Shown one piece after another: positions 25,987 to 34,733 of a stretch of DNA of 64,000 nt. The stretch spans positions 124,001-188,000 of the forward strand of contig MKWI01000002.1 of assembly GCA_001899715.1 (NCBI GenBank), written 5' to 3'. Both the position numbers and the translations under genes were made by a program. Numbering within the stretch: the stretch's first letter is position 1; the number at the start of each line of letters is the position of its first letter. The DNA comes from Sphingobium sp. 66-54 (GTDB lineage Bacteria; Pseudomonadota; Alphaproteobacteria; Sphingomonadales; Sphingomonadaceae). Below the pieces are notes generated by a model. It was given only the letters and a program-made list of their open reading frames with translations. It was not told the DNA's origin and ran no database searches.

Positions 25987-28979
25987 GTCAGGATCGTCTC
26001 GCACCGGCCGCACAGCGCGCCGTCCTGCGCCACATCGGGCAGGTGGCGCCAGCAGCGGCCGCATTTGTGATGCGCGGTGGGGGAGACGACCGGCGCGGCC
26101 AGCCCCTCATCCTCCGTTACGCTCGCCACGATGCTTACCTCCGCAAAATCGACATTGGCGGGCACGCCTGCCATGCGCACATCCGCCTCCAGGCTGGAGC
26201 GCACGGTCTTTTCGCGCCGCAGCGGCTCAATGGCCTGCGTCACCTGATCGCGCGATGAACGGATCGCCGCCCAGCGCGCGCCGAGCGCATCGTCCCGCCA
26301 GCCGGCATCCACATCGGGCCATTCGAGCATATGCACGGATGTCTCCTCGCCCGGATAACGTGCTTGCCACACCTCCTCGGCGGTGAACGGAATGATCGGC
26401 GCGGCATAGCGCACCAGCGCATGGAACAGATGATCCAGCACGGTGCGATAGGCGCGGCGCTTCTCCGTCTCGCGGCCGGTCGCGGGGTTGACGTCGCAAT
26501 AGAGGCAATCCTTGCGGATATCGAAGTAGAAGGCCGAGAGATCGTTGTTGGCGAACTCATTGAGGGCGCGGGTGTAGCGGCCGAACTCCAGCCAGTTTTC
26601 CGACCCCGCCGCCTTATCGACCACGGCGCGCAACTCGGCATCCAGCACCGCGAGGCTGTGGAGCATGGCGCGCTCCAGCTCCGGCATGACAGAGACGGGC
26701 ACGCGATCCGCCGCGCTGAACCCGGCCAGCGCGCCGAGCATGTAGCGGAAGGTGTTGCGTAGCTTGCGATAGGCGTCCGAGCTGCCGGCGAGCACCTCCT
26801 TGCCGATGCGCACATCGTCGAAATAATCGGTGGAGGCGACCCACATGCGCAGGATATCCGCGCCGCTCTCGCCGATCACCTTCAAGGGATCGACGACATT
26901 GCCGAGGCTCTTGGACATTTTGCGGCCCTGCCCGTCGAGCGCGAAGCCGTGGGTCAGCACCGCCCCGTAGGGCGCGCGGCCGCGCGTGCCGCAACTCTCC
27001 AGCAGCGAGGACTGGAACCAGCCGCGATGCTGGTCCGACCCCTCGATGTAGAGATCGGCGCGGGTGCCCGCGCCATAGCGCGCCTCGACGACGAAGCTGT
27101 GGGTCGAGCCGCTGTCGAACCACACGTCGAGAATGTCGGTGATGACCTCGTAATCGGCGAGCGCGTAATCCGGGCCGAGCAGCGCCTGATGATCGGCATC
27201 GAACCAGGCATCCGCCCCGCCCTGCCGGAACGCCGCGACGATGCGGGCATTGACGGCGGGATCATTGAGATACTCGCCGGTCTGGCGGTGGACGTAGAGC
27301 GCGATCGGCACGCCCCACGCGCGCTGGCGGCTGATGACCCAGTCCGGCCGGTCGCTGACCATGGCGTGGATGCGGTTGCGCGAGCGCGCCGGAACCCAGC
27401 GCGTCGCCTCGATGGCGTCCAGCGCCACCGCGCGCAGCGTCGGGCCGTTGGTCATGGTGTGATCGGGCGTGGCGGGGTTGACCGCGAGCGCGATGCCGGC
27501 GCCGACTTCCAGCAGCGGCGCGACCTCGAAATCCGACGCCTTGGCCGCCTTGTCCATCGGGATGAACCATTGCGGCGTGCAGCGGTAGATGATCCGCGCC
27601 TTGGAGCGCCAGCTATGCGGGTAGCTGTGCCTGAGTTCCCCGGCCGAGAGCAGCGCGCCGGCTTCGCGCAGGTCTGTCAGGATCGGGCCATCGGGGCCGT
27701 TGAATTTCGTGTTGATGACGCTGCCCTGCCCGCCCAGCCACAGCCAGTCGTCGCGGTAACGGCCATCGTCGGTGACGGCGAACACCGGATCGATACCCAC
27801 CGCCTTGCAGGCAATGAAATCCTCCTCACCATGGTCCGGCGCCATGTGGACGAGGCCGGTGCCGGCGTCGGTGGTGACATGATCGGCGGCGATGAAGGGA
27901 CGCGGGCGGGCGAAGAAGCCGCCGAGATGGTGCATCGGGTGACGGGCGATGACGCCGGCAAGGTCCTTGCCGGTGCCACGCCAAATCTCTGCGTTCGTCT
28001 GAAAAATGACCTTACTGTCATGCCCGGCGTCTTTTAGTCGCCGAGTAAGATTATCGGATACTCGAGCCTGAAACGCATCCTTTAGTTCTGCGGCCAGCAA
28101 GAACTTTCTGCCAAAAAGCGATCGCCCTGGGTTGGCAGCACTAGCATTCTCCTGTTCGCCCCAACCAACGACGCCAAGGGACGACGTCTGAAGGACCACA
28201 TACTCAATATCCTCCCCATAAGCGATCGCCTGATTGACGGGGATGGTCCACGGGGTCGTCGTCCAGATCACCGCATGCGCGCCGACCAGTTCGGGCGCAT
28301 TCGGCGCCTCCACGATCTCGAACGCCAGGTCGATCTGGGTGGAGACGACATCCTCATATTCCACCTCGGCCTCGGCCAGCGCGGTCTTTTCGACCGGGGA
28401 CCACATGACCGGCTTGGCGCCGCGGTAGAGCTGGCCGCTTTCGGCGAACTTCAAAAGCTCGGCGACGATGGCGGTCTCAGCCTCATACTTCATGGTGAGA
28501 TAGGGATCGTCCCAATCGCCCATGACGCCGAGGCGCTTGAACTGCTCGCGCTGGATGCCGACCCACTTCCCGGCATAGGCGCGGCACTCGGCGCGGAACT
28601 CGCGCGGCGGCACCTCGTCCTTGCTGCGCTTCTTCTTGCGATATTCCTCCTCGATCTTCCACTCGATGGGGAGGCCGTGGCAATCCCAGCCGGGCACATA
28701 GGGCGCATCCTTGCCGAGCAAGCTCTGGCTGCGCACGATGATGTCCTTGAGGACCTTGTTCATCGCGTGGCCCATGTGAATGTCGCCATTCGCATAAGGC
28801 GGGCCATCGTGGAGGATGAAGCGCTCGCGCCCGGCCCGTGCGCTGCGCAGCTTGCCGTACAGGTCCATCGCCTCCCAGCGCGCGAGAATGCCCGGCTCCT
28901 TCTGCGCGAGGCCCGCTTTCATCGGGAAATCGGTCTGGGGCAGGAAGACGGTGTTCTTGTAGTCGGGCTGGTCTGTCAT
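25983..28979 (-). CDS. ileS: Isoleucyl-tRNA synthetase
   Basis: A 998-residue class I synthetase, somewhat longer than usual. The HIGH motif is HMGH at 68-71, KMSKS lies near residue 685, WDCHGLPIEWK is present, and the C-terminal zinc module has paired CGRC motifs (CGRCWRH, CGRCETI). Charging of tRNA-Ile is essential. Residues about 257-331, at the start of the CP1 editing domain, are encoded by a stretch (27985-28210) distinctly poorer in GC, with unusual codons and probably an extra loop (GWGEQENASAANPGRS), while both flanks are typical. It heads the ileS-lspA-bamF-like operon. Confidence 0.96.
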   Translation of the reverse strand: MTDQPDYKNTVFLPQTDFPMKAGLAQKEPGILARWEAMDLYGKLRSARAGRERFILHDGPPYANGDIHMGHAMNKVLKDIIVRSQSLLGKDAPYVPGWDCHGLPIEWKIEEEYRKKKRSKDEVPPREFRAECRAYAGKWVGIQREQFKRLGVMGDWDDPYLTMKYEAETAIVAELLKFAESGQLYRGAKPVMWSPVEKTALAEAEVEYEDVVSTQIDLAFEIVEAPNAPELVGAHAVIWTTTPWTIPVNQAIAYGEDIEYVVLQTSSLGVVGWGEQENASAANPGRSLFGRKFLLAAELKDAFQARVSDNLTRRLKDAGHDSKVIFQTNAEIWRGTGKDLAGVIARHPMHHLGGFFARPRPFIAADHVTTDAGTGLVHMAPDHGEEDFIACKAVGIDPVFAVTDDGRYRDDWLWLGGQGSVINTKFNGPDGPILTDLREAGALLSAGELRHSYPHSWRSKARIIYRCTPQWFIPMDKAAKASDFEVAPLLEVGAGIALAVNPATPDHTMTNGPTLRAVALDAIEATRWVPARSRNRIHAMVSDRPDWVISRQRAWGVPIALYVHRQTGEYLNDPAVNARIVAAFRQGGADAWFDADHQALLGPDYALADYEVITDILDVWFDSGSTHSFVVEARYGAGTRADLYIEGSDQHRGWFQSSLLESCGTRGRAPYGAVLTHGFALDGQGRKMSKSLGNVVDPLKVIGESGADILRMWVASTDYFDDVRIGKEVLAGSSDAYRKLRNTFRYMLGALAGFSAADRVPVSVMPELERAMLHSLAVLDAELRAVVDKAAGSENWLEFGRYTRALNEFANNDLSAFYFDIRKDCLYCDVNPATGRETEKRRAYRTVLDHLFHALVRYAAPIIPFTAEEVWQARYPGEETSVHMLEWPDVDAGWRDDALGARWAAIRSSRDQVTQAIEPLRREKTVRSSLEADVRMAGVPANVDFAEVSIVASVTEDEGLAAPVVSPTAHHKCGRCWRHLPDVAQDGALCGRCETILT

Positions 28980-29090
28980 GGGGCCAATCGTCAGGCGGAA
29001 AAGTCAGCCCACGCCCCTACGCGAGCACACGGCCCCGCGCAAGCAAGCGCGGAGGAAGGATAGCTTGCGGACCGTGCGCGGCCAGCGTGG

Positions 29091-29115
29091 TTCGCCTTCG
29101 CTCGACACGAACGGG
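29091..29115. repeat. Dispersed repeat B, full copy
   Basis: TTCGCCTTCGCTCGACACGA followed by ACGGG; the same sequence in reverse orientation occurs at 57418-57445, and a partial copy lies at 18654-18668. Similarity with the 57-kb copy extends upstream over GAGGATAG-like sequence. It abuts the palindromic element at 29119, in the gap between ribF and ileS. Confidence 0.7.
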
Positions 29116-29118
29116 AGT

Positions 29119-29195
29119 TGTCTCCTGCGAAAGCAGGAGTTCAGGGTCCAACCGCAGAGCCTTGCCGCCCTGGGCTCCTGCCTGCGCAGGAGCAC
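29119..29195. repeat. Paired palindromic element, copy 4 (77 bp)
   Basis: The left hairpin CTCCTGC-GAAA-GCAGGAG (29122-29139) and the right hairpin GCTCCTGC-CTGC-GCAGGAGC (29174-29193) are each perfect. The core between them contains GGGTCCAACCGCA. The right end reads CGCAGGAGCAC. It lies 24 bases past the ribF stop and upstream of ileS, so it may separate the two transcripts. Confidence 0.85.
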
Positions 29196-29218
29196 GGCAT
29201 CGCTTTGCAGCAGGGCGC

Positions 29219-30145
29219 TTACCCCCGCAGCATCGCGCGGGCGCGGGTGACGTCATCGTCCATCTGCGCCACCAGCGCGGGGAGGGTCTCGAATTTCGCC
29301 TCGCCGCGCAGGCGCTCGATCAGCTCGATCTCGATGGTCTGGCCGTAGAGGTCGCCGGAGAAATCGAACAAATAGGTTTCCAGCAATTCCTTGGGCGGAT
29401 CGAAGGTGGGGCGGATGCCGAGATTGGCGGCGCCGTCGGCCAGCCGCCCATCGGGCAGCCGGGCGCGGACGGCATAGACGCCGTAGGCCGGGCGCAGATA
29501 CGGCCCCATCTCCATATTGGCGGTGGGGAAGCCGATCTCCCGCCCGCGCTTGTCGCCGTGGATCACGGTGCCGGCAATGGCGAAGGGGCGGGTGAGCAGC
29601 CGGGTCGCGGTGGCGCAATCGCCCGCCACCAGCGCGTCGCGGATGCGGGTGGAGGAAATGACCGCGCCGCTCGCGTCCGTCACCGGCGGCACCGCCAGCG
29701 CATCGAGCCCGAGCGGGCGGCCAAGCTCGCCAAGCAGCGCGACGGTGCCGGCCCGGCCGCGCCCGAAGGTGAAGTCCTCCCCCGTCACCACCGCGCGCGC
29801 GCCGAATTGCTCGACCAGCATGTGGACGAACCCCTCGGCGCTGCGCGAGGCGAGCGCGCGGGTGAAGTGGAAAACCAGCATCGCATCCGCGCCCGCCGCC
29901 GCGAACAGCCGCTCGCGCTGATCGAGCGTGGTCAGGCGGAACGGCGGCGCATCGGGCACGAACAGGCGCACCGGATGCGGATCGAAGGTGGCGATGATCG
30001 TCGGCCGCCCCTCGCGCCGCGCCCATGCGATGGCCGCGCCCGCCACGGCCTGATGCCCGGCGTGGAACCCGTCGAAATTGCCGAGCGCGATGACCGCCCC
30101 GCGCAGGTGCGCCGGCATGCCCCCATCGCTGCTGATCCGTTCCAT
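29219..30145 (-). CDS. ribF: Bifunctional riboflavin kinase / FAD synthetase
   Basis: A 308-residue protein with an N-terminal nucleotidyltransferase domain (GNFDGFHAGHQAV, the HxGH-type motif; ISSTRIRDAL) and a C-terminal riboflavin-kinase domain (GTVIHGDKRGREIGFPTAN, YGVYAVRA, ETYLFDF). It makes FMN and FAD from riboflavin. It follows folA by 59 bases on the same strand, so it is probably the last gene of purE-purK-folA-ribF. Flavoproteins in this window such as AhpF and the acyl-CoA dehydrogenase depend on its product. Confidence 0.96.
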   Translation of the reverse strand: MERISSDGGMPAHLRGAVIALGNFDGFHAGHQAVAGAAIAWARREGRPTIIATFDPHPVRLFVPDAPPFRLTTLDQRERLFAAAGADAMLVFHFTRALASRSAEGFVHMLVEQFGARAVVTGEDFTFGRGRAGTVALLGELGRPLGLDALAVPPVTDASGAVISSTRIRDALVAGDCATATRLLTRPFAIAGTVIHGDKRGREIGFPTANMEMGPYLRPAYGVYAVRARLPDGRLADGAANLGIRPTFDPPKELLETYLFDFSGDLYGQTIEIELIERLRGEAKFETLPALVAQMDDDVTRARAMLRG

Positions 30146-30204
30146 GGCGGGCGGCTATAGGCAGCGCGTCGGCGCGGCGCCAGCCCTGCCGGCGGGGAAA
30201 TGCC

Positions 30205-30699
30205 TCACGCGCGCACCAGCGTGACGTAGCTGTAGGCGGGCGCAGCGCCCTGTGCGGGCCGGTCCTCGCGCGCCGTTTCGCGCCAGCGCGCGGGATCGGG
30301 CGGGTCGATGCGCGCGGCACCGGGCGGGGCAAGATGCACCTGCGTCAGCTCCAGCCGGTCGGCAACCGGCTCGAACAGGCGGTAGATTTCCGCGCCGCCG
30401 ATCACCGAGAGGACTGGCGCATCGGCGGCGGCAATGGCCGCCTCCACGCTGTGAACGACCTCGGCGCCCTCGGCCCGCCACGCGCGATCGCGGGTGAGGA
30501 CGATGTGGCGACGGCCCGGCAGCAGGCCCGGCAGGCTGTCGAATGTCTTGCGGCCCATCACCATCGGCGTACCCATGGTCATCGCCTTGAAGCGCTTCTG
30601 CTCGCCGGGGATGTGCCACGGAATCGCACCGTCCGCGCCGATCACGCCATTGTCGGCGCGCGCCAGCAGCAGCACGATCTCCGGGCGGGCGATCGCCAT
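30205..30699 (-). CDS. folA: Dihydrofolate reductase
   Basis: A 164-residue enzyme with the DHFR landmarks ADNGVIGADGAIPWHIPGE (active-site loop), FKAMTMGTPMVMGRKTFDSL, and SVIGGAEIYRLF for NADPH binding. It reduces dihydrofolate to tetrahydrofolate, needed for purine and thymidylate synthesis. The start lies 5 bases after the purK stop, so it is in the pur operon and linked functionally through one-carbon demand. No thyA is adjacent. Confidence 0.96.
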   Translation of the reverse strand: MAIARPEIVLLLARADNGVIGADGAIPWHIPGEQKRFKAMTMGTPMVMGRKTFDSLPGLLPGRRHIVLTRDRAWRAEGAEVVHSVEAAIAAADAPVLSVIGGAEIYRLFEPVADRLELTQVHLAPPGAARIDPPDPARWRETAREDRPAQGAAPAYSYVTLVRA

Positions 30700-30704
30700 G
30701 GCCC

Positions 30705-31793
30705 TCAGTCCTGCCCGGCGAGGCGCAGGCGGGTGACGTGACCCATCTTGCGGCCGGGGCGCGCCTCGTTCTTGCCGTAGAGGTGAAGGTGCGCGGTCTC
30801 GTCGGCAAGGATGGCCGGCCAGTCATGCGCCTGCGCGCCGATGAGGTTGGCCATCGTCGCGCCTTCCGTCACCAGCGCGGTCGAGCCCAAAGGGAGGCCG
30901 CAAATGGCGCGGACATGGTTCTCGAACTGGCTGGCGATGGCGCCCTCGATGGTCCAGTGGCCACTATTGTGGACGCGCGGCGCCATCTCGTTGAAGATCG
31001 GCCCATCGGCACCGGCGAAGAACTCCAGCGTCAGCACGCCGACATAATCGAGCGCCTCGGCCACCCTGGCAGCGATGGCGCGCGCGGCAGGCACCTGCGC
31101 CTGCACCGCCGCCGGGGCGGGCACGGTGGAGGTGGCGAGGATGCCGTCCTGGTGGACGTTGTGCGGCGAGTCCCAGAAGCGCAGCGCGCCGTCATGCCCG
31201 CGCACGAGGATCACCGAGAATTCGTGATCGAAACGGACGAAGCCCTCCAGCACCGCCGGCTGGCCGGCAATATCCTCCCAGGCGCGGTCGAGCGCCTCCG
31301 GGGTCGCCGCCATGATCCGCGCCTGCCCCTTGCCGTCATAGCCGAAGCGGGTGGTCTTGAGGATGGCGGGCGCGCCGATCCGCGCGACGGCGGCCGTCAG
31401 CCCGGCGCGGTCGTCCACCGCCGCATAGGGCGCGGTGCGGCCGCCGAGATCGGCGACGAAGCCCTTCTCCGCCAGCCGCTCCTGCGCGATGCCGAGCGCG
31501 CGGGCGTTGGGGTGGACATGGCCGAGCCCGGCAAGCAGCGCCACCGCCGCGCTCGGCACATTCTCGAACTCGTAGGTGATGACATCGACGCCCTGCGCGA
31601 ATCGCGCCAGCGCATCGCCGTCCTCATAAGCCGCCTGCGTCCAGCCGATCGCCACGTCCGCCGCCGGGCCGCTCGCCTCGGGCGCGAAGATATGGCTGCG
31701 ATAGCCGAGCTGCGCCGCCGCGATGGCGATCATCCGGCCGAGTTGGCCGCCGCCGACGATACCGATGGTGGAACCGGGAGGAATCGTCCTCAT
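30705..31793 (-). CDS. purK: N5-carboxyaminoimidazole ribonucleotide synthase
   Basis: A 362-residue ATP-grasp protein starting [21 protein letters not shown], with [37 protein letters not shown] and [17 protein letters not shown] in the expected order. It converts AIR to N5-CAIR using ATP and bicarbonate. The ATG at 31793 overlaps the purE stop (ATGA). Together PurK and PurE form the two-step bacterial route to CAIR in purine biosynthesis. Confidence 0.97.
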   Translation of the reverse strand: MRTIPPGSTIGIVGGGQLGRMIAIAAAQLGYRSHIFAPEASGPAADVAIGWTQAAYEDGDALARFAQGVDVITYEFENVPSAAVALLAGLGHVHPNARALGIAQERLAEKGFVADLGGRTAPYAAVDDRAGLTAAVARIGAPAILKTTRFGYDGKGQARIMAATPEALDRAWEDIAGQPAVLEGFVRFDHEFSVILVRGHDGALRFWDSPHNVHQDGILATSTVPAPAAVQAQVPAARAIAARVAEALDYVGVLTLEFFAGADGPIFNEMAPRVHNSGHWTIEGAIASQFENHVRAICGLPLGSTALVTEGATMANLIGAQAHDWPAILADETAHLHLYGKNEARPGRKMGHVTRLRLAGQD

Positions 31794-32266
31794 TCGGGGC
31801 TGTCCGTCACCGCCTCGGTCTGCGCCGCGCGCCACGCTTCCAGCCGCCCGGCCAGCGCCGGATCGCTATTGGCGAGGATCGCGGCGGCCAACAGCCCGGC
31901 GTTTTTTGCGCCCGCCTTGCCGATGGCGAGCGTACCCACGGGGATGCCGCCGGGCATCTGGACGATGGAAAGCAGGCTGTCCAAACCCGATAAAGCGGCC
32001 GATTGCACCGGCACGCCGAGCACCGGCAGCCGCGTCATCGCCGCCACCATGCCCGGCAAATGCGCCGCGCCGCCCGCGCCTGCGATAATCACCTGCAAGC
32101 CGCGCCCGGCCGCGCCCTTGGCGTAGAAGACCAGCCGATCCGGCGTGCGATGGGCCGAGACGACCCGCCGTTCGTGAGGGATTTCAAGCACTTCCAATAT
32201 ATCGGCCGCGTGCCGCATCGTCTCCCAGTCGGACTGCGAGCCCATGATAATCCCGACTTTCACCAT
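31790..32266 (-). CDS. purE: N5-carboxyaminoimidazole ribonucleotide mutase
   Basis: A 158-residue class I Pur[45 protein letters not shown] and [18 protein letters not shown] are all present. It moves the carboxyl group from N5-CAIR to give CAIR. Start 32266 (MVKVGIIMG) matches the family; a longer open frame to 32437 was rejected. It is the first gene of the leftward purE-purK-folA-ribF run and is divergent from a diguanylate cyclase. The shared 256-base promoter region shows no recognised PurR-type or riboswitch structure. Confidence 0.97.
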   Translation of the reverse strand: MVKVGIIMGSQSDWETMRHAADILEVLEIPHERRVVSAHRTPDRLVFYAKGAAGRGLQVIIAGAGGAAHLPGMVAAMTRLPVLGVPVQSAALSGLDSLLSIVQMPGGIPVGTLAIGKAGAKNAGLLAAAILANSDPALAGRLEAWRAAQTEAVTDSPE

Positions 32267-32522
32267 GGCCTGCGCCCACCCCGTCCGCTCATTTCCGCAA
32301 CTATCCCGGCCCCGATCGCCTGCTTTGAAACCATTCATTAAGCCCCTCGCCAATAGAGACGAGAGAAACGCCGCACAACCGCTCAAAGCAGGCCGCAGAG
32401 CCTGTTGGCGCTTTTGGGGCTGCAAAACCCGAACCACGGCCGTATAAGCCCGGCCGATAAAGGGATTCTCCTACGGTCGCGCGAGGGAGGTAGAGCTGAC
32501 ACAAGCAACTACCCGAGACGTC

Positions 32523-33134
32523 GTGCGTGACGAATTCGGCACCGACGTTTCGGCATTGGAGGAGGAAGTGATCGCGCTCCGCAAGGAAGTGCGGCTGCTC
32601 CAACTCGCCAACGCGGAACTGGAGCGGCTGGTGGTGCGCGATACGCTGACGCCGCTCTACAACCGCCGGCACTTCATGAACTGCCTGACCGAGAGGCTGA
32701 GCCGGCTGGAGCGCTACGGCACCGCCGCCGCGCTGCTGTTCGTCGACCTCGACGGCCTCAAGCAGATCAACGACACGTTCGGCCATGCCGCCGGCGACTA
32801 TGCGCTGCTGCACATGGCGCGGCTGCTGGCCGGTGCGGTTCGCTCGACCGACATCGCGGCGCGAATCGGCGGCGACGAGTTCGCCCTGCTGCTCGACGGC
32901 CTCAGCGAATGCGCCGCCACCGAGAAGGCCGCCCAGCTTTCCCTCCTGATCTGCGAGACCGAATGCCGGTTCGGCGAGGACGTGCTGCCGCTCTCGGCCT
33001 CGTTCGGCTGTACCGCGCTGCGGGCGGACGACAGCGACTTCGCGGCGATCGCCCGCGCCGACCTCGCCATGTATGCCGCCAAGCGGCAGCCGGCCACGCT
33101 CGCGCCGCTGGCGGTGGCAGCCAACGCGCCCTGA
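32523..33134 (+). CDS. GGDEF diguanylate cyclase, soluble
   Basis: A 203-residue protein with an N-terminal amphipathic coiled coil (about residues 10-38) followed by one GGDEF domain. The active site GGDEF is at 116-120 and the product-inhibition I-site RSTD at 107-110. It should make cyclic di-GMP as a dimer. There is no sensor domain. The start is uncertain: GTG 32523 has a poor binding site, while a very good one, GAGGGAGG (32483-32490), sits 5 bases before an in-frame CTG at 32496, which would add nine residues. No ATG, GTG or TTG lies between them in frame. Confidence 0.9.
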   Translation: MRDEFGTDVSALEEEVIALRKEVRLLQLANAELERLVVRDTLTPLYNRRHFMNCLTERLSRLERYGTAAALLFVDLDGLKQINDTFGHAAGDYALLHMARLLAGAVRSTDIAARIGGDEFALLLDGLSECAATEKAAQLSLLICETECRFGEDVLPLSASFGCTALRADDSDFAAIARADLAMYAAKRQPATLAPLAVAANAP

Positions 33135-33256
33135 CGCGCGGCGCGGATCGACAGCCCGGCCCGGATGCACGGCGCGCCGCGAATCGCGCCGGTCCACCCT
33201 TGCTCCTGTCCGCCGCCGCGCCGATGATGCGCGCCGGACGATAAGGACGAATCGCC

Positions 33257-33550
33257 ATGGCAAAGGATCTGCGCGCGGGCCCGGCGGACGGGCGCTACGA
33301 CGTGCCGCTGGAGGGCGGCACCGCCATCGCCGACTATATCCGCGAGGGCGACAGGCTGCTCGTCACCCACACACATGTGCCCCCGGCACTCCGCGGCCGG
33401 GGCGCCGGTGCCACGCTGGTCAAGGCGCTGCTCGACGATGCGCGCGCGCAGAACCTCAAGGTCGTGCCGCTGTGCAGCTTCGTCGCCGCCTATATGCGCC
33501 GCCACCCCGAAACGCGCGATCTTCTGGCCGAGGACGCCGAGGAGGATTGA
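33257..33550 (+). CDS. GNAT-like N-acetyltransferase, short (PF14542 / YidJ type)
   Basis: A 97-residue protein with the minimal GNAT-like fold. It reads GTAIADYIREGDRLLVTHTHV, then PPALRGRGAGATLVKALLDDA as the acetyl-CoA pyrophosphate-binding loop, then VVPLCSFVAAYMRRHPE. This compact class lacks the first GNAT strands and its substrates are unknown. The start at 33257 is preceded by GATAAGGACG. It stands alone after the diguanylate cyclase, 122 bases away. Confidence 0.87.
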   Translation: MAKDLRAGPADGRYDVPLEGGTAIADYIREGDRLLVTHTHVPPALRGRGAGATLVKALLDDARAQNLKVVPLCSFVAAYMRRHPETRDLLAEDAEED

Positions 33551-33625
33551 GAGCGGCGGGCGGGGGGATGCCCTGCGGCGAAGCGAAGGGGGATCGGCAG
33601 CAACGGATTGCCCATCCTGAAACGC

Positions 33626-33780
33626 CATGCTCCTGCGAACTCAGGCGCCCCCGCCGAAACCCTATGCGCTCCCGCGAATTCCGCGTGCTCTTGCACCCAC
33701 CACGTGCTTTTGTGACTCCCTGCGTCCCCGCGAACTCCATGCGCTCCCGCGCACATCCCGTGCTCCTGCGAAAGCAGGGC
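33626..33780. repeat. Degenerate tandem array of half-palindrome units
   Basis: Roughly seven units with a period near 20 bases carry variants of GTGCTCCTGCGAA: ATGCTCCTGCGAACT, GCGCTCCCGCGAATT, GTGCTCTTGCACCC, GTGCTTTTGTGACT, GCGTCCCCGCGAACT, GCGCTCCCGCGCAC, then GTGCTCCTGCGAAAG, which is the left end of the paired element at 33760. It fills most of the 344-base gap between the convergent GNAT and gpmA genes. No reading frame in it looks genic. Confidence 0.65.
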
Positions 33781-33834
33781 CCAGGGCCCAACCGCACGTC
33801 CTACAGCCCTGGACTCCTGCTTTCGCAGGAGCAC
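33760..33834. repeat. Paired palindromic element, copy 5 (75 bp)
   Basis: It starts GTGCTCCTGCG and ends CGCAGGAGCAC, perfect 11-bp terminal inverted repeats. The right hairpin CTCCTGC-TTTC-GCAGGAG is at 33814-33831. The core holds GGGCCCAACCGCA, like copy 4. It sits at the end of the degenerate tandem array and just 3' of gpmA. Confidence 0.87.
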
Positions 33835-33894
33835 GGCGCTCTATTTTGAAAGGGGAACACGTTTTGAAGGAAGCGAGCCACCGCCCGCCCCAAC

Positions 33895-34581
33895 TCAGCG
33901 CTCGGAGAGATAGTAACGGTCTTGCGCGGTGAGGTCGTCCGCCAGCTCATAGACGATCGGCTGCCCGGTCGGGATTTCAAGGCCGGTAATCTCGTCGTCC
34001 GGGATGTTGGAGAGGTGCTTGACCAGCGCGCGCAGCGAGTTGCCGTGGGCGGAGATGAGCACCCGCTTGCCGGCGCGCAGATCGGGCGCGATGCGGCTCT
34101 CCCAATAAGGCAGCACGCGCGCGATGGTATCCTTGAGGCTCTCCGTCGCGGGCACGGTGATGCCGGCATAGCGGCGGTCCTGCGCGAGATCGAAGGGGCT
34201 GCCGGCTTCCAGCGGCGGCGGCGGCACGTCGAAGCTGCGGCGCCAGATCTTCACCTGCTCGTCGCCATGCTTCGCCGCCGTCTCCGCCTTGTCCAGCCCG
34301 GTGAGGCCGCCATAATGCCGCTCGTTGAGGCGCCAATCCTTTTCGACCGGCAGCCACAGCCGGTCCATCGCCTCCAGCGCGAGGTGGAGCGTCTTGATCG
34401 CCCGCTTCTGGAGCGAGGTGAAGCACTGGTCGAAGTCCAGCCCACGGGCCTTGAGCAGGTCCCCCGCCGCCACCGCCTCGGCCGCGCCCTTCGCGGTTAT
34501 GTCGACATCCCACCAGCCGGTGAAGCGGTTCTCCAGGTTCCAGGCGGACTGGCCGTGGCGGATGAGGACGAGGGTGGGCAT
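33895..34581 (-). CDS. gpmA: 2,3-bisphosphoglycerate-dependent phosphoglycerate mutase
   Basis: A 228-residue histidine-phosphatase-superfamily enzyme with [10 protein letters not shown] (phospho-His9), [26 protein letters not shown] and [14 protein letters not shown]. It interconverts 3- and 2-phosphoglycerate in glycolysis and gluconeogenesis. Length matches the dPGM family. GGGAGCC precedes the ATG. It is a single gene, downstream of the PEP-CTERM gene on the same strand but separated by a strong terminator. Confidence 0.97.
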   Translation of the reverse strand: MPTLVLIRHGQSAWNLENRFTGWWDVDITAKGAAEAVAAGDLLKARGLDFDQCFTSLQKRAIKTLHLALEAMDRLWLPVEKDWRLNERHYGGLTGLDKAETAAKHGDEQVKIWRRSFDVPPPPLEAGSPFDLAQDRRYAGITVPATESLKDTIARVLPYWESRIAPDLRAGKRVLISAHGNSLRALVKHLSNIPDDEITGLEIPTGQPIVYELADDLTAQDRYYLSER

Positions 34582-34682
34582 GAGAAAGGCTCCCGGCTGT
34601 CTTTGGCTGGGCGCCTGATAGCGCGAATTCGCCGTGGCGCAATGCGGAGCCTGCGCGCAGTGGCCCGCCCCTACTGGAGCGA

Positions 34683-34716
34683 GCGGCGGGCAGCCCCCAT
34701 GAGGGCCGCCCGCCGC
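34683..34716 (-). terminator. GC-rich hairpin 3' of the PEP-CTERM gene
   Basis: GCGGCGGGC and GCCC (34683-34696) pair with GGGC and GCCCGCCGC (34703-34716), 13 pairs with one mismatch and a 6-nt loop. It lies 18 bases past the PEP-CTERM stop and 100 bases before gpmA, separating the two leftward genes. Confidence 0.6.
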
Positions 34717-34733
34717 GTTTCCGAATAAAGCGA

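Noticed and set aside
33626..33834. Possible CRISPR array
   Set aside because: The repeated units are short, degenerate and directly adjacent, with no uniform spacers, and no cas genes are in the window. They match halves of the local palindromic element.
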